Shown one piece after another: positions 8,908 through 16,780 of a stretch of 57,086 bases of DNA. The notes beneath the pieces are model-generated. The model saw only the letters and a list, made by a program, of their open reading frames with translations, did not search any database and was not told the DNA's origin. Source of the stretch: an uncultured Oscillospiraceae bacterium (GTDB lineage: Bacteria > Bacillota > Clostridia > Oscillospirales > Oscillospiraceae); contig CAJUAC010000013.1 in the NCBI GenBank assembly GCA_910583885.1, forward strand, positions 1 to 57,086, in the 5' to 3' direction. Positions within the stretch are counted from its first letter, which is position 1, and each line of letters opens with the position of its first letter. The position numbers were made by a program, and so were the translations under genes.

Positions 8908-8916
8908 ATTATAGCA
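8908..8916 (-). promoter_or_regulatory. Extended -10 promoter for the EIIBC gene
   Basis: On the minus strand TGCTATAAT matches an extended -10 element, with a transcription start expected near 8901 and an untranslated leader of about 80 nt. No clear -35 box is visible. A GGAAATTTT/AAAATTCC inverted repeat lies upstream at about 8954-8973. Confidence 0.5.
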
Positions 8917-9033
8917 CAGGCAGAGGATAAAATTCTGTAAAAGGGGTAATCCATGGAAATTTTGTTAAAATTCCTAAAATTTTTCTGCTGATTTTTGGGC
9001 ACACCCGATAATGCTGCGCAACTGGCAAAAAAT

Positions 9034-9056
9034 AATTTACTAAAAAATTTAATAAA
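9034..9056. promoter_or_regulatory. Candidate LacI-family operator (tandem AATTTACTAAA-like motifs)
   Basis: AATTTACTAAA at 9034-9044 is repeated as AATTTAATAAA at 9046-9056, 12 bp apart. The first is the exact reverse complement of motifs at 10195-10205 and 10219-10229 above lacI. Its place between lacI and the EIIBC promoter suits an operator, although the surrounding sequence is AT-rich and the arrangement is not a classic LacI palindrome. Confidence 0.45.
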
Positions 9057-9076
9057 TATTTATATAAATAATAAGT

Positions 9077-10108
9077 TCAACCGGACAGGCTGTTAAGATC
9101 CAGCACCGAACCACGGACAATAATACTGGGCTGGACCAGGATCCGCACTGTCTCGGGCATATCCTGGCGCAGGCGCTCATGGAGGCGGTTCACCGCCAGC
9201 GCGCCCATGCGCTCCTTGTGTACGCCCATCGTTGTCAGGGGCGGGTCCGTCATCTGGCAGAGCGAGGAGTCGTCAAAGCCGATAACAGACACATCCTGGG
9301 GGATCCGCAGGCCGCCCTCCTGGAGGGCGCGGCAGCAGCCGGCCGCGATGCTGTCATTGTCCGCAAAGAAGGCGGTGGGCAGGACAGGGTCCGTGGCCAG
9401 GTAGGCACGCATATCGGAGGCGGCCGCCTCCGGGGTGGTGCCCACGCGCACCACCCGCCGGGACGAGTCCTTGGCCGCGGCCTCCGGCAGGCACCGGCAG
9501 CCCATCAGGTATCCGTCATACCGGCGGCTGAAGTTGCGGATATCCACGCTGCTATGGAGATAGCCCAGCCGGGTATGGCCGCAGCTGATGAGGTAGCGTA
9601 CCGCGTTCCAAGCGCCGTAGCGGTTGTCAATCCCGACCAAATCGTAGCTTTCCGAGGTAATAAAGTTATCAAGCACCACGATTGGGACATCCAGGCCGAA
9701 AAACAGCTGCATATCCACACTGCGCATCTCCGTGGCCAGCAGGATGATCCCTGCGCTGTTGAGGCTGCGGATGCTGCGCAGCTGCTCCTGGTGGTTCTGG
9801 CTCCCATAGAAATAGGAAACCGACAGGTGGTAGCCCAAAACCCCGGCCTGCTCCGCCACCCCCTCCGTCAGCTGCTCGAAAAAGGGCGTGTCGGAGAACA
9901 CCTTGCCATGGCGCTTGTAGATGACCATCTGGATGATCCCCGACTTGTCCGGTGTGCGCCCCTCCATGGGATAGCCCATCTGCCGGGCTGTCTCCAATAT
10001 GCGCTCACGGGTCCCCTCGCTCACCCCGGACCGGCCCCGCAGGGCCAGCGATACCGCTGCCGGGGAGACCCCCAGCCGCTGCGCCACGTCCTTCGCCGTT
10101 ACTCCCAT
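9077..10108 (-). CDS. LacI-family transcriptional regulator
   Basis: The N-terminal helix-turn-helix (VTAKDVAQRLGVSPAAVSLALRG, residues about 3-25) and hinge are followed by a periplasmic-binding-protein-like sugar domain, for example VPIVVLDNF, FFADNDSIAAG and VSVIGFDDS. Length is 343 residues, usual for the family. ATG 10108 is chosen because AAGGGGG lies 8 nt upstream; a GTG one codon earlier is possible. The gene sits between the EIIBC-containing unit, which it precedes on the same strand, and the divergent isomerase-transketolase-kinase operon. It is the obvious candidate for control of both. Its ligand may be a sugar or sugar phosphate made by these enzymes. Confidence 0.93.
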   Translation of the reverse strand: MGVTAKDVAQRLGVSPAAVSLALRGRSGVSEGTRERILETARQMGYPMEGRTPDKSGIIQMVIYKRHGKVFSDTPFFEQLTEGVAEQAGVLGYHLSVSYFYGSQNHQEQLRSIRSLNSAGIILLATEMRSVDMQLFFGLDVPIVVLDNFITSESYDLVGIDNRYGAWNAVRYLISCGHTRLGYLHSSVDIRNFSRRYDGYLMGCRCLPEAAAKDSSRRVVRVGTTPEAAASDMRAYLATDPVLPTAFFADNDSIAAGCCRALQEGGLRIPQDVSVIGFDDSSLCQMTDPPLTTMGVHKERMGALAVNRLHERLRQDMPETVRILVQPSIIVRGSVLDLNSLSG

Positions 10109-10158
10109 CACATATTCCCCCTTATTTTAGGATGCATACAACACAACAAACCAATTGT

Positions 10159-10187
10159 ATTCTACCTGCCCGCCTGCCAGCTGTCAA
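10159..10187 (-). promoter_or_regulatory. Promoter of the lacI gene
   Basis: The minus strand reads TTGACA (10187-10182), a 17-nt spacer and TAGAAT (10164-10159), a near-consensus vegetative promoter about 50 bp before the lacI ATG. The two TTTAGTAAATT motifs begin 8 bp upstream of its -35 box. Confidence 0.75.
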
Positions 10188-10194
10188 GCGGCGG

Positions 10195-10229
10195 TTTAGT
10201 AAATTATTTATCATCTGATTTAGTAAATT
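10195..10229. promoter_or_regulatory. Two direct TTTAGTAAATT motifs, candidate LacI-type operator pair
   Basis: TTTAGTAAATT occurs at 10195-10205 and again at 10219-10229, 24 bp apart, in the divergent control region. The same motif, inverted, recurs at 9034-9044 above the EIIBC gene. This shared position set suggests a common regulator, most simply the LacI protein encoded here. Confidence 0.5.
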
Positions 10230-10234
10230 TGCGC

Positions 10235-10285
10235 AAGGCTGCGCCCCGCCCCTTGTGGAAAATGGCAAAAGGGCGGGGCGGCCTT
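10235..10285 (+). terminator. GC-rich terminator-like hairpin upstream of the isomerase operon
   Basis: A 10-bp GC stem (10242-10251 with 10271-10280) is extended by AAGGC/GCCTT arms and followed on the plus strand by TTTTCTCTGTTT. It lies upstream of the likely operon promoter, so it may block upstream transcription, or act as an attenuator if transcription starts earlier than I think. Confidence 0.45.
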
Positions 10286-10347
10286 TTCTCTGTTTCGTAG
10301 AAAATCCCTCCCCAGCGACCACCCTCCCGCCTGGCGGCCCGGAGGCG

Positions 10348-10356
10348 TGCTATACT
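10348..10356 (+). promoter_or_regulatory. Extended -10 promoter of the isomerase-transketolase-kinase operon
   Basis: TGCTATACT is an extended -10 element 36 bp before the first start codon. No -35 box of good quality is seen. Confidence 0.5.
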
Positions 10357-10392
10357 GGTGCCTACCAAAACGGAAGCAAGGAGGATCACCCC

Positions 10393-11793
10393 ATGAGTAC
10401 GATCAAGCTGGGCTTTGCCCCTACCCGGCGGAGCATCTTCAGCGCGCCGGACGCGGTGAAATACCGGGGCCTCACGGCGGAGCGCCTGCGGGAGCTGGGC
10501 GTAGACTTTGTGGACATTGGCGATATCAACGAGGAGGGCCTTCTCTACAGCGAGGAGGACCGGCTGAAGGTCCTGGAAAAGTTCCGGGCCGCCGGTGTGG
10601 ACGGCCTGATGCTGCCCCACTGCAATTTCGGCACGGAATATGTCTGTGCCCGGCTGGCCAAGGACCTGGGCGTGCCGGTGCTGCTCTGGGGCCCCCTGGA
10701 CGAGCGGCCTGAGCCGGACGGGACGCGCCTGCGGGACACCCAGTGCGGCCTGTTCGCCACCGGCAAGGTACTGCGCCGGTTCCAGGTGCCCTTCACCTAC
10801 CTGACCAACTGCCGCCTCAGCGACCCGGTATTCGAGCGGGGCGTGAAGGATTTCCTGGCGGTGTGCCGGGTCGTGAAGACCTTCCGGGGCATCCGCATCC
10901 TCCAGATCGGCCCCCGGCCCTTCGACTTCTGGTCCACCATGTGCAACGAGGGCGAGCTGCTGGAGCGGTTCAACGTCCAGCTCTCGCCGGTGCCCCTGCC
11001 GGAGCTGACGGCGGAGGTCAAACAGGCCATCGCAGACGGCGCAGCGGTCCAGGAAACCATAGCTTACTGCCGGGCCAACATGGAGGTCAAGGTCACGGAC
11101 GAGCAGCTGGCCAACGTGGCGGGGCTGGCGGTGGCCATGGAGCGGCTGATGAAAAAGTACCACTGCAGCGCCGGGGCCATCCAGTGCTGGAACGCCCTCC
11201 AGGACGAGCTGGGCATCATGCCCTGCGCCGCCAACGCCCTGCTCAATGACAAGGGCATCCCCGTGGTCTGCGAGACTGACATCCACGGGGCCATCACCGC
11301 CCTGCTGGTGGAGGCCGCGGCCAACGACGGAACCCGCTCCTTCTTTGCTGACTGGACCATCCGCCATCCGGACATCGAAAACGGCGAGCTGCTCCAGCAC
11401 TGCGGCCCCTGGCCCCTGAGCGTGGCCGGGTGCAAGCCCTGCATCACCTATCCCCTGGCCTTCGACTACCCGGGCGCCATCACCGCCGAGGCCAAGCATG
11501 GGAATCTCACCCTGGCCCGGTTCGACGGGGACAACGGCGAGTACTCTCTGCTGCTGGGCAACGCCAAGGGTGTGGACGGCCCCAAGGGCATGGGCACCTA
11601 TCTCTGGGTGGAGGTGGACAACATCAAGCGCCTGGAGGCCAAGATCGTGGAGGGGCCCTACATCCACCACTGCGTGGGTATCCACAAGGATGTGGTACCG
11701 GTTCTGTACGAGGCCTGCAAGTACATCGGCGTAAAGCCGGACCTGTACGACCCCATTGAGGAAGACGTGAAAGCATATTTGAGAGGTGAATAA
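10393..11793 (+). CDS. L-fucose/L-arabinose isomerase family protein
   Basis: The 466-residue protein resembles the fucose isomerase fold group: a three-domain aldose-ketose isomerase with acidic metal-site candidates in the segment around VVCETDIHGAITA. ATG 10393 has AAGGAGG upstream, and the frame before it shows no conserved coding. It is first in an operon with a split transketolase, an FGGY kinase and a HAD phosphatase, so its product is presumably a ketose that the kinase phosphorylates. Next to an apiosidase-like enzyme, D-apiose to D-apulose is an attractive reaction, but L-fucose-type or other aldoses cannot be excluded from sequence alone. Confidence 0.8.
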   Translation: MSTIKLGFAPTRRSIFSAPDAVKYRGLTAERLRELGVDFVDIGDINEEGLLYSEEDRLKVLEKFRAAGVDGLMLPHCNFGTEYVCARLAKDLGVPVLLWGPLDERPEPDGTRLRDTQCGLFATGKVLRRFQVPFTYLTNCRLSDPVFERGVKDFLAVCRVVKTFRGIRILQIGPRPFDFWSTMCNEGELLERFNVQLSPVPLPELTAEVKQAIADGAAVQETIAYCRANMEVKVTDEQLANVAGLAVAMERLMKKYHCSAGAIQCWNALQDELGIMPCAANALLNDKGIPVVCETDIHGAITALLVEAAANDGTRSFFADWTIRHPDIENGELLQHCGPWPLSVAGCKPCITYPLAFDYPGAITAEAKHGNLTLARFDGDNGEYSLLLGNAKGVDGPKGMGTYLWVEVDNIKRLEAKIVEGPYIHHCVGIHKDVVPVLYEACKYIGVKPDLYDPIEEDVKAYLRGE

Positions 11794-11794
11794 G

Positions 11795-12625
11795 GTGAAT
11801 GAACTGAAAGTACTGTCCTACGACCTGCGCAAGGACGTTGTGGACATGATTCTCTCCGGCAAGGGCGGCCACATCGGCGGCGACATGTCCATGATGGATG
11901 TTCTAGTCACGCTGTATTTCAAGGTGATGAACATCTCCCCGGACAACCAGGACGATCCCAACCGAGACCGGTTTATCCTCAGCAAGGGCCACAGCGTGGA
12001 GACCCTGTACGCGGTGCTGGCGAAGAAGGGCTTCTTCCCCATTGATGAGGTCATCTCCCAGTTCTCCAAGTTCGGCTCCCCCTACATCGGCCACCCCAAC
12101 AACAAGCTGCCGGGCATTGAGATGAACTCCGGCTCCCTGGGCCACGGGCTGCCGGTAGCGGTGGGCATGGCCCTGGCGGGGAAGATGGACCGGCGGGACT
12201 ACCGCGTGTACACCGTCATGGGGGACGGCGAGCTGGCGGAGGGCTCCGTATGGGAGGGGGCCATGAGCGCATCCCACTACAAGCTGGACAACCTCTGCGC
12301 CGTGGTGGACCGCAACCGCCTGCAAATCTCCGGTTCCACTGAGGACGTGATGCACCACGACGATTTGCAGGCCCGCTTTGCGGCCTTCGGCTGGCACGCC
12401 GTCCAGGTGGACGGCCACGACTACGACGCCCTCGCCTCCGCCTTTGATGAGGCGGCAGCTACCAAGGGCCGGCCCACGGTGCTGATCGCCAACACCATCA
12501 AGGGCTGCGGCTCCGCCATCATGGAGAACAAGGCGGGCTGGCACCACCACCTGCCCAACCAGGAGGAATACGAGCAGATTATCGCGGATTTTGCCGCCAG
12601 AAAGGAGAGTGCCCTCCATGAATAA
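11795..12625 (+). CDS. Transketolase, N-terminal (thiamine diphosphate-binding) subunit
   Basis: This is the first half of a split transketolase. GKGGHIGGDMS and LSKGHSVETLYA are present, and the diphosphate-binding signature runs from GDGELAEGSVWEGA to VVDRN. GTG 11795 follows the isomerase stop by one base and has GAGAGG 8 nt upstream; GTG 11786, overlapping the isomerase end, would add three residues. About 276 residues. It pairs with the next gene to make one enzyme that moves two-carbon units between ketose and aldose phosphates. In published apiose catabolism a dedicated split transketolase cleaves apulose 4-phosphate, which fits this context but is not proven. Confidence 0.92.
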   Translation: MNELKVLSYDLRKDVVDMILSGKGGHIGGDMSMMDVLVTLYFKVMNISPDNQDDPNRDRFILSKGHSVETLYAVLAKKGFFPIDEVISQFSKFGSPYIGHPNNKLPGIEMNSGSLGHGLPVAVGMALAGKMDRRDYRVYTVMGDGELAEGSVWEGAMSASHYKLDNLCAVVDRNRLQISGSTEDVMHHDDLQARFAAFGWHAVQVDGHDYDALASAFDEAAATKGRPTVLIANTIKGCGSAIMENKAGWHHHLPNQEEYEQIIADFAARKESALHE

Positions 12626-13550
12626 GATCCCCAACCGCCAGGCCATCTGCGAGGCCCTGATGGCCCGCGCTGAAGCCGATCCGGATATTGTCGTCCTGTG
12701 CAGCGATTCCCGCGGCAGCGCCTCCCTGGCCCCCTTCTTCCAGACGTTCCCCGGGCAGTCCGTGGAGGTGGGCATTGCCGAGCAGGACCTGGTTGGCATC
12801 GCCGCGGGCCTTGCCAGCTGCGGCAAGAAAGCATGGTGCGCCTCCCCGGCCAGCTTCCTCTCCACCCGCAGCTATGAGCAGTGCAAGGTGGACGTGGCCT
12901 ACTCCCGGACCAATGTCAAGCTCATCGGCATCTCCGGCGGCGTCAGCTACGGGGCCCTGGGCATGAGCCACCACTCCGCCCAGGACATCGCCGCCATGAG
13001 CGCCATCCCCGACATGCGGGTGTACCTGCCCAGCGACCGGCACCAGACCAGGAAACTGGTTGAGGCCCTGCTGTCGGATGAACAGGGCGCGTATATCCGG
13101 GTAGGCCGGAACCCGGTGGAGGACATCTACACGGAGGAGGACTGCCCCTTTGAGATGGACCGGGCCACGGTGCTCGCTGAGGGCACGGACGTGCTGCTGG
13201 TGGCCTGTGGGGAGATGGTCAAGCCCGCCCAGGAGGCGGCTGCGCTGCTGGAAAAGGGCGGCGTCTCCGCCGCCGTGCTGGACATGTACTGCGTCAAGCC
13301 CCTGGACACGGAAACACTGCTGCGCTACGCCCGGCAGGTAAAGGCCGTGGTCACTGTGGAAGAGCACGCCCCCACCGGCGGCCTGGGCAGCATGGTCGCC
13401 CAGGCGGTGGCGGAGCACTGCCCGAAGAAGGTGAAATGCCTGGCCCTGCCGGACGCACCGGTCATCACCGGCACCTCGAAGGAGGTCTTCGACCACTACG
13501 GCCTCAACGCCTCCGGCATTGCCAAGGCGGCGGAGGCGCTTCTCAAATGA
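12618..13550 (+). CDS. Transketolase, C-terminal (pyrimidine-binding) subunit
   Basis: The 310-residue second half of the split transketolase contains VEVGIAEQDLVGIAAGLA, whose glutamate activates thiamine diphosphate, and the C-terminal transketolase domain with VVTVEEHAPTGGLGS. ATG 12618 has AAAGGAGAG upstream and overlaps the end of the N-terminal subunit gene by 8 bp, ensuring coupled translation and equal amounts. Substrate residues cannot be read without an alignment. Together with the FGGY kinase it should process the phosphorylated ketose of this pathway. Confidence 0.92.
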   Translation: MNKIPNRQAICEALMARAEADPDIVVLCSDSRGSASLAPFFQTFPGQSVEVGIAEQDLVGIAAGLASCGKKAWCASPASFLSTRSYEQCKVDVAYSRTNVKLIGISGGVSYGALGMSHHSAQDIAAMSAIPDMRVYLPSDRHQTRKLVEALLSDEQGAYIRVGRNPVEDIYTEEDCPFEMDRATVLAEGTDVLLVACGEMVKPAQEAAALLEKGGVSAAVLDMYCVKPLDTETLLRYARQVKAVVTVEEHAPTGGLGSMVAQAVAEHCPKKVKCLALPDAPVITGTSKEVFDHYGLNASGIAKAAEALLK

Positions 13551-15022
13551 AATACATCCTGGCTGTAGACCAGTCCACCCAGGGCACCAAGGGGCTGCTG
13601 TTTGACGAAAACGGCGTACTGGTGTCCCGGGCGGACCGGCCCCACCGGCAGATTGTGGATGAGCGGGGCTGGGTGGAGCACGATCCGGAGGAAATCTTCA
13701 CCAACGTGCTGGCCGCAGCCCGGGAGGCGGTGGAGAAGGCCGGGGCGGACAAGGCGGCAATCGTCGCCCTGGGCATCTCCAACCAGCGGGAGACGGTGGC
13801 AGCCTGGGACCGGGAGACCGGAGAGCCCCTCTGCAACGCCATCGTCTGGCAGTGCGCCCGGGCGCGGGAGATCTGCGCCGGGCTGGAGGCCCACGCCGGC
13901 CTCATCAAGGAGCGGACCGGGCTGAACCTCTCCCCCTACTTCTCCGCCCCCAAGCTCTCCTGGATGCTGCAAAACCTCCCGGCCGTATCCCAGGCCGCCC
14001 AGCGGGGGACGCTGTGCCTGGGCACCATCGACAGCTGGCTGGTTTTCCGCCTGAGCCGGGAGCGGGCCTTCAAAACCGACTACTCCAACGCCAGCCGCAC
14101 CCAGCTTTTTAACATTCACACCTTGCAATGGGATGAAAAATTGTGTACACTATACGGCGTACCAATCGCCGCCCTGCCGGAGGTGTGCATGTCCGACGCC
14201 TGCTTTGGCTGCACCGACCTGGGCGGCTGGCTGGAGAAGCCCATCCCCATCTGCGGCGTGCTGGGGGACAGCCACGCCGCCCTGCTGGGACAGCAGTGCC
14301 GCTCCCCCGGCCAGGTCAAGGCCACCTATGGTACCGGCTCCTCTGTGATGATGCATATCGGAGGACAGCCCAAGGGCTCCTCCTCCGGGCTGGTCACAAG
14401 CCTGGCCTGGGGGCTGGGCGGCAAGGTGGACTATGTCTTCGAGGGCAACCTCAACTACACCGGCGCGGTGATGACCTGGCTGCGGGAGGACGTGGGCCTC
14501 ATCCGCACGGATGCCGAGGCCACCGAGCTGGCCGCCAGGGCCAACCCCAATGACCGGACCTATTTCGTCCCCGCCTTCACGGGCCTGGGCGCGCCCTACT
14601 GGGACAGCGCCGCTACCGGCCTGTTTACCGGCATCACCCGCACTACCGGCCGGGCGGAGCTGGCCCGGGCCTGCCTGGAGTGCATCGCCTACCAGATCAC
14701 CGACCTGGTGGAGCTGATGCGGAGGGACGCCGGACTCCCAGTGGAGCTGCTGCGGGTGGACGGCGGGCCGACGGCCAGCGGCTATCTGATGCAGTTCCAG
14801 AGCGATCTTGCCGGTGTGACTGTCCAGGTCCCGGAAATCCAGGAGCTTTCCGGCATGGGCGCGGCCTACGCGGCAGGCTTTTCTGCCGGGCTGTACGACC
14901 CGGACACCATTTATGAACATATCCACTGCCGCCGGTATACCAGCGCCATGGACAGCGCCCAGCGGGAGGCGCGGCTGGACGGCTGGCGGCAGGCGGTCCG
15001 CCAGGCCCTGGCCCACGGCTGA
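13547..15022 (+). CDS. FGGY-family carbohydrate kinase (glycerol kinase-like; candidate apulose kinase)
   Basis: The 491-residue kinase starts with the ATP-binding VDQSTQGTKGLLFD motif. It also has GISNQRETVAAWDRETG, the catalytic aspartate in VLGDSHAALLGQ, TYGTGSS, and the C-terminal VDGGPTASGYLMQFQSDL. The fold is glycerol kinase-like, but family members phosphorylate many sugars and polyols. Its ATG overlaps the transketolase stop as ATGA (13547-13550). With the isomerase and split transketolase next to it, a ketose such as D-apulose, erythrulose or xylulose is more likely than glycerol, since glycerol has no use for a transketolase. Confidence in the family is high, in the substrate low. 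Confidence 0.9.
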   Translation: MKYILAVDQSTQGTKGLLFDENGVLVSRADRPHRQIVDERGWVEHDPEEIFTNVLAAAREAVEKAGADKAAIVALGISNQRETVAAWDRETGEPLCNAIVWQCARAREICAGLEAHAGLIKERTGLNLSPYFSAPKLSWMLQNLPAVSQAAQRGTLCLGTIDSWLVFRLSRERAFKTDYSNASRTQLFNIHTLQWDEKLCTLYGVPIAALPEVCMSDACFGCTDLGGWLEKPIPICGVLGDSHAALLGQQCRSPGQVKATYGTGSSVMMHIGGQPKGSSSGLVTSLAWGLGGKVDYVFEGNLNYTGAVMTWLREDVGLIRTDAEATELAARANPNDRTYFVPAFTGLGAPYWDSAATGLFTGITRTTGRAELARACLECIAYQITDLVELMRRDAGLPVELLRVDGGPTASGYLMQFQSDLAGVTVQVPEIQELSGMGAAYAAGFSAGLYDPDTIYEHIHCRRYTSAMDSAQREARLDGWRQAVRQALAHG

Positions 15023-15066
15023 CAGGGCAGGCAGCGGCGGCCGGTGGAACAAGGGAGAGGACAACT

Positions 15067-15873
15067 ATGAAATACCGTATCCTGCTTTCAGATATCGACG
15101 GCACGCTGCGCCCCTTTGAGCAGCCCCGGGTGCCCCAGGCCAACGTGGAGGCCATCCGCGCCATCCAGCGCCATGGCGTCAAATTTGCCATCTCCACCGG
15201 GCGTGGCCGGGGCGGCATCCCGGCGGAGATGCTCAGCGGCCTCACGCCGGACTACTGGATCTGCGCCGCCGGGGCCCAGGTATTGGACGCCGGCGGCAGC
15301 ACCATCGCCAGCAGCTGCCTGTCCCAGGAGGAGCTGGAGGCCCTGCTCACCTTCTGCACAGAGGGGGGCTACTCCCTCCACTTCTCCTTCTCCGACGGCA
15401 CCTATTCCTACATCGGCTATGAGGAGATCCACCGGCGGGAGCTGGAGCTGGGTCTGGACACCTGCATGAAGGACGGCGGGGACCAGACCCGCCATCTCCA
15501 GGAGATGCCCTTCTCCGCCTCCGCACGGATGCCCCGGGCGGCGGCGGACCGGTTCCAGGCCCTCTACGGGGGCCTGGGGCTGCGTTTCCTCTACTACAAC
15601 GACGACGGCTGCGACATTGTGCGCGCCCAGCAGGACAAGTCCACTGGGCTGAGGGCCCTGCTCTCCCACATCGGCCTACGTCTTGAGGAGTGTGTCAGCG
15701 TCGGGGACGGGAACAATGACGTAGGCATCCTGCAAGCAGCAGGACTGGGCTTCTGCGTGGAGGGCGGCGCGCCCGACGCCCTGGCGGCGGCAGACCACGT
15801 CTGCCCACCCTCCCATGCCTGCGGCGTGGCTGCGGTCTGCCGCCAGGTCTGGCCGGAGGCTTTCACGCGCTGA
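15067..15873 (+). CDS. Cof-type HAD-IIB phosphatase
   Basis: This 268-residue protein has the nucleophile aspartate motif LLSDIDGTL, the cap domain typical of Cof/YidA phosphatases, a lysine in QQDKSTGL and the magnesium site VGDGNNDVGIL. Such enzymes dephosphorylate sugar phosphates or nucleotides. It follows the FGGY kinase by 44 bp, with GGGAGAGG before the ATG, and ends at a strong hairpin, so it is the last gene of the operon. A housekeeping role that drains excess phosphorylated intermediate is plausible. The substrate is unknown. Confidence 0.88.
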   Translation: MKYRILLSDIDGTLRPFEQPRVPQANVEAIRAIQRHGVKFAISTGRGRGGIPAEMLSGLTPDYWICAAGAQVLDAGGSTIASSCLSQEELEALLTFCTEGGYSLHFSFSDGTYSYIGYEEIHRRELELGLDTCMKDGGDQTRHLQEMPFSASARMPRAAADRFQALYGGLGLRFLYYNDDGCDIVRAQQDKSTGLRALLSHIGLRLEECVSVGDGNNDVGILQAAGLGFCVEGGAPDALAAADHVCPPSHACGVAAVCRQVWPEAFTR

Positions 15874-15885
15874 CGGGAAGAGAAA

Positions 15886-15919
15886 AACGGAAGGCGGTGC
15901 GCTGGCACCGCCTTCCGTT
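15886..15919. terminator. Bidirectional intrinsic terminator
   Basis: A perfect 15-bp stem (15886-15900 with 15905-15919) with a GCTG loop separates the convergent HAD and Crp/Fnr genes. The A-rich left flank gives a U tract on the minus strand. Confidence 0.75.
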
Positions 15920-15939
15920 CATTTGCCCGGATCCCGCCG

Positions 15940-16590
15940 TCACTGCTCCAGCAGTGTCACCCGGCGGCCGTCCATCACTACCAGGCCATCCGCTTTCATC
16001 TTTTTCAACTCCCGCATCATGGCGCTGCGGTCGGTGCTGATGTAGTCCGCCAGGGCGCTGAGGGTGAACGGCAGCTGGAAGCTCCCAGCCCCGGCCTCCA
16101 GGCTGCGCAGGCGGAAATAGCACAGGAGCTTGTCCCGGATGCTGCGCCGGCTGAGGACCTCCACCCGGCGGCTGAGGCGCAAGGTCTGTTCCGCCACCAG
16201 CCGGAACATGTTCTGCACCAGCTTGCTGTGGTGGGAACAGGCCTTCTCACACCGCTTCATAATATGGGCATATTCCATGAACAGCACCTCGGCACAGCCT
16301 GTGCTGACAACCTCCACGCAGTCCCCCAGGGAGGGGGTGAAGGCCAGGGCCTCCCCAAACACACCCCCTGTCTCCAGCTGCTCCAGGATCGTGCGGATCC
16401 CCTCCTGGTCCAGGCGCACCAGCTCCGCTGTCCCCTGGACCAGCACGCCGATCTCCCTGGCATCCTCGCCGTAGGTACAGATCGTCTGCCCTGCCTGGAA
16501 CCGGCACCGGCGCATCCGGAAGCACTGGATCATCGCCTCTACTTCCTGGTTTGTGATGTCGTGGAAAATATTGAGTGTGCTGTATTCCAT
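15940..16590 (-). CDS. Crp/Fnr-family transcriptional regulator
   Basis: The 216-residue protein has an N-terminal cyclic-nucleotide-binding-type beta barrel (about residues 20-120: QAGQTICTYGED, GVLVQGTAELV, GGVFGEALAF) and a C-terminal winged helix with LSALADYISTDRSAMMRELKKM. There is no four-cysteine iron-sulfur set like that of E. coli FNR, so its signal is not obvious; scattered cysteines at the N-terminus could matter. ATG 16590 is preceded by GAGGAG. It is divergent from a small glycyl-radical-loop protein, and a 16-bp palindrome between them is a good candidate binding site. Confidence 0.9.
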   Translation of the reverse strand: MEYSTLNIFHDITNQEVEAMIQCFRMRRCRFQAGQTICTYGEDAREIGVLVQGTAELVRLDQEGIRTILEQLETGGVFGEALAFTPSLGDCVEVVSTGCAEVLFMEYAHIMKRCEKACSHHSKLVQNMFRLVAEQTLRLSRRVEVLSRRSIRDKLLCYFRLRSLEAGAGSFQLPFTLSALADYISTDRSAMMRELKKMKADGLVVMDGRRVTLLEQ

Positions 16591-16671
16591 TTCTGTTTCT
16601 CCTCTGCCGCGACACAATATACGGTGTGTATCTCTGAAGAATCGTGCTATATGTAGGGAAATTTTCTGCTA

Positions 16672-16687
16672 TGTTGCCCCTGCAACA
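16672..16687. promoter_or_regulatory. Palindrome, candidate Crp/Fnr binding site
   Basis: TGTTGC, four bases, GCAACA form a perfect inverted repeat in the divergent control region. Its centre (16679.5) lies about 42 bp before the start point predicted from TATACT at 16710-16715, the spacing of a class II activator site, and that promoter has no -35 box. Confidence 0.55.
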
Positions 16688-16709
16688 CGCATCGCCCCTT
16701 GTTCCATGA

Positions 16710-16715
16710 TATACT
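16710..16715 (+). promoter_or_regulatory. -10 element of the small glycyl-radical-loop gene
   Basis: TATACT lies 65 bp before the start codon. The expected -35 position does not match TTGACA, consistent with activator dependence. Confidence 0.45.
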
Positions 16716-16780
16716 GCATACACAAAAAAGTAAAGGCTAACTTCTATAACGAACGATAAAATTTCAGGAGGATCACTGCC

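Noticed and set aside
8821..9076. BglG-type antiterminator/terminator leader before the EIIBC gene
   Set aside because: No RAT-like sequence or terminator hairpin was found in the leader and no BglG gene is present.
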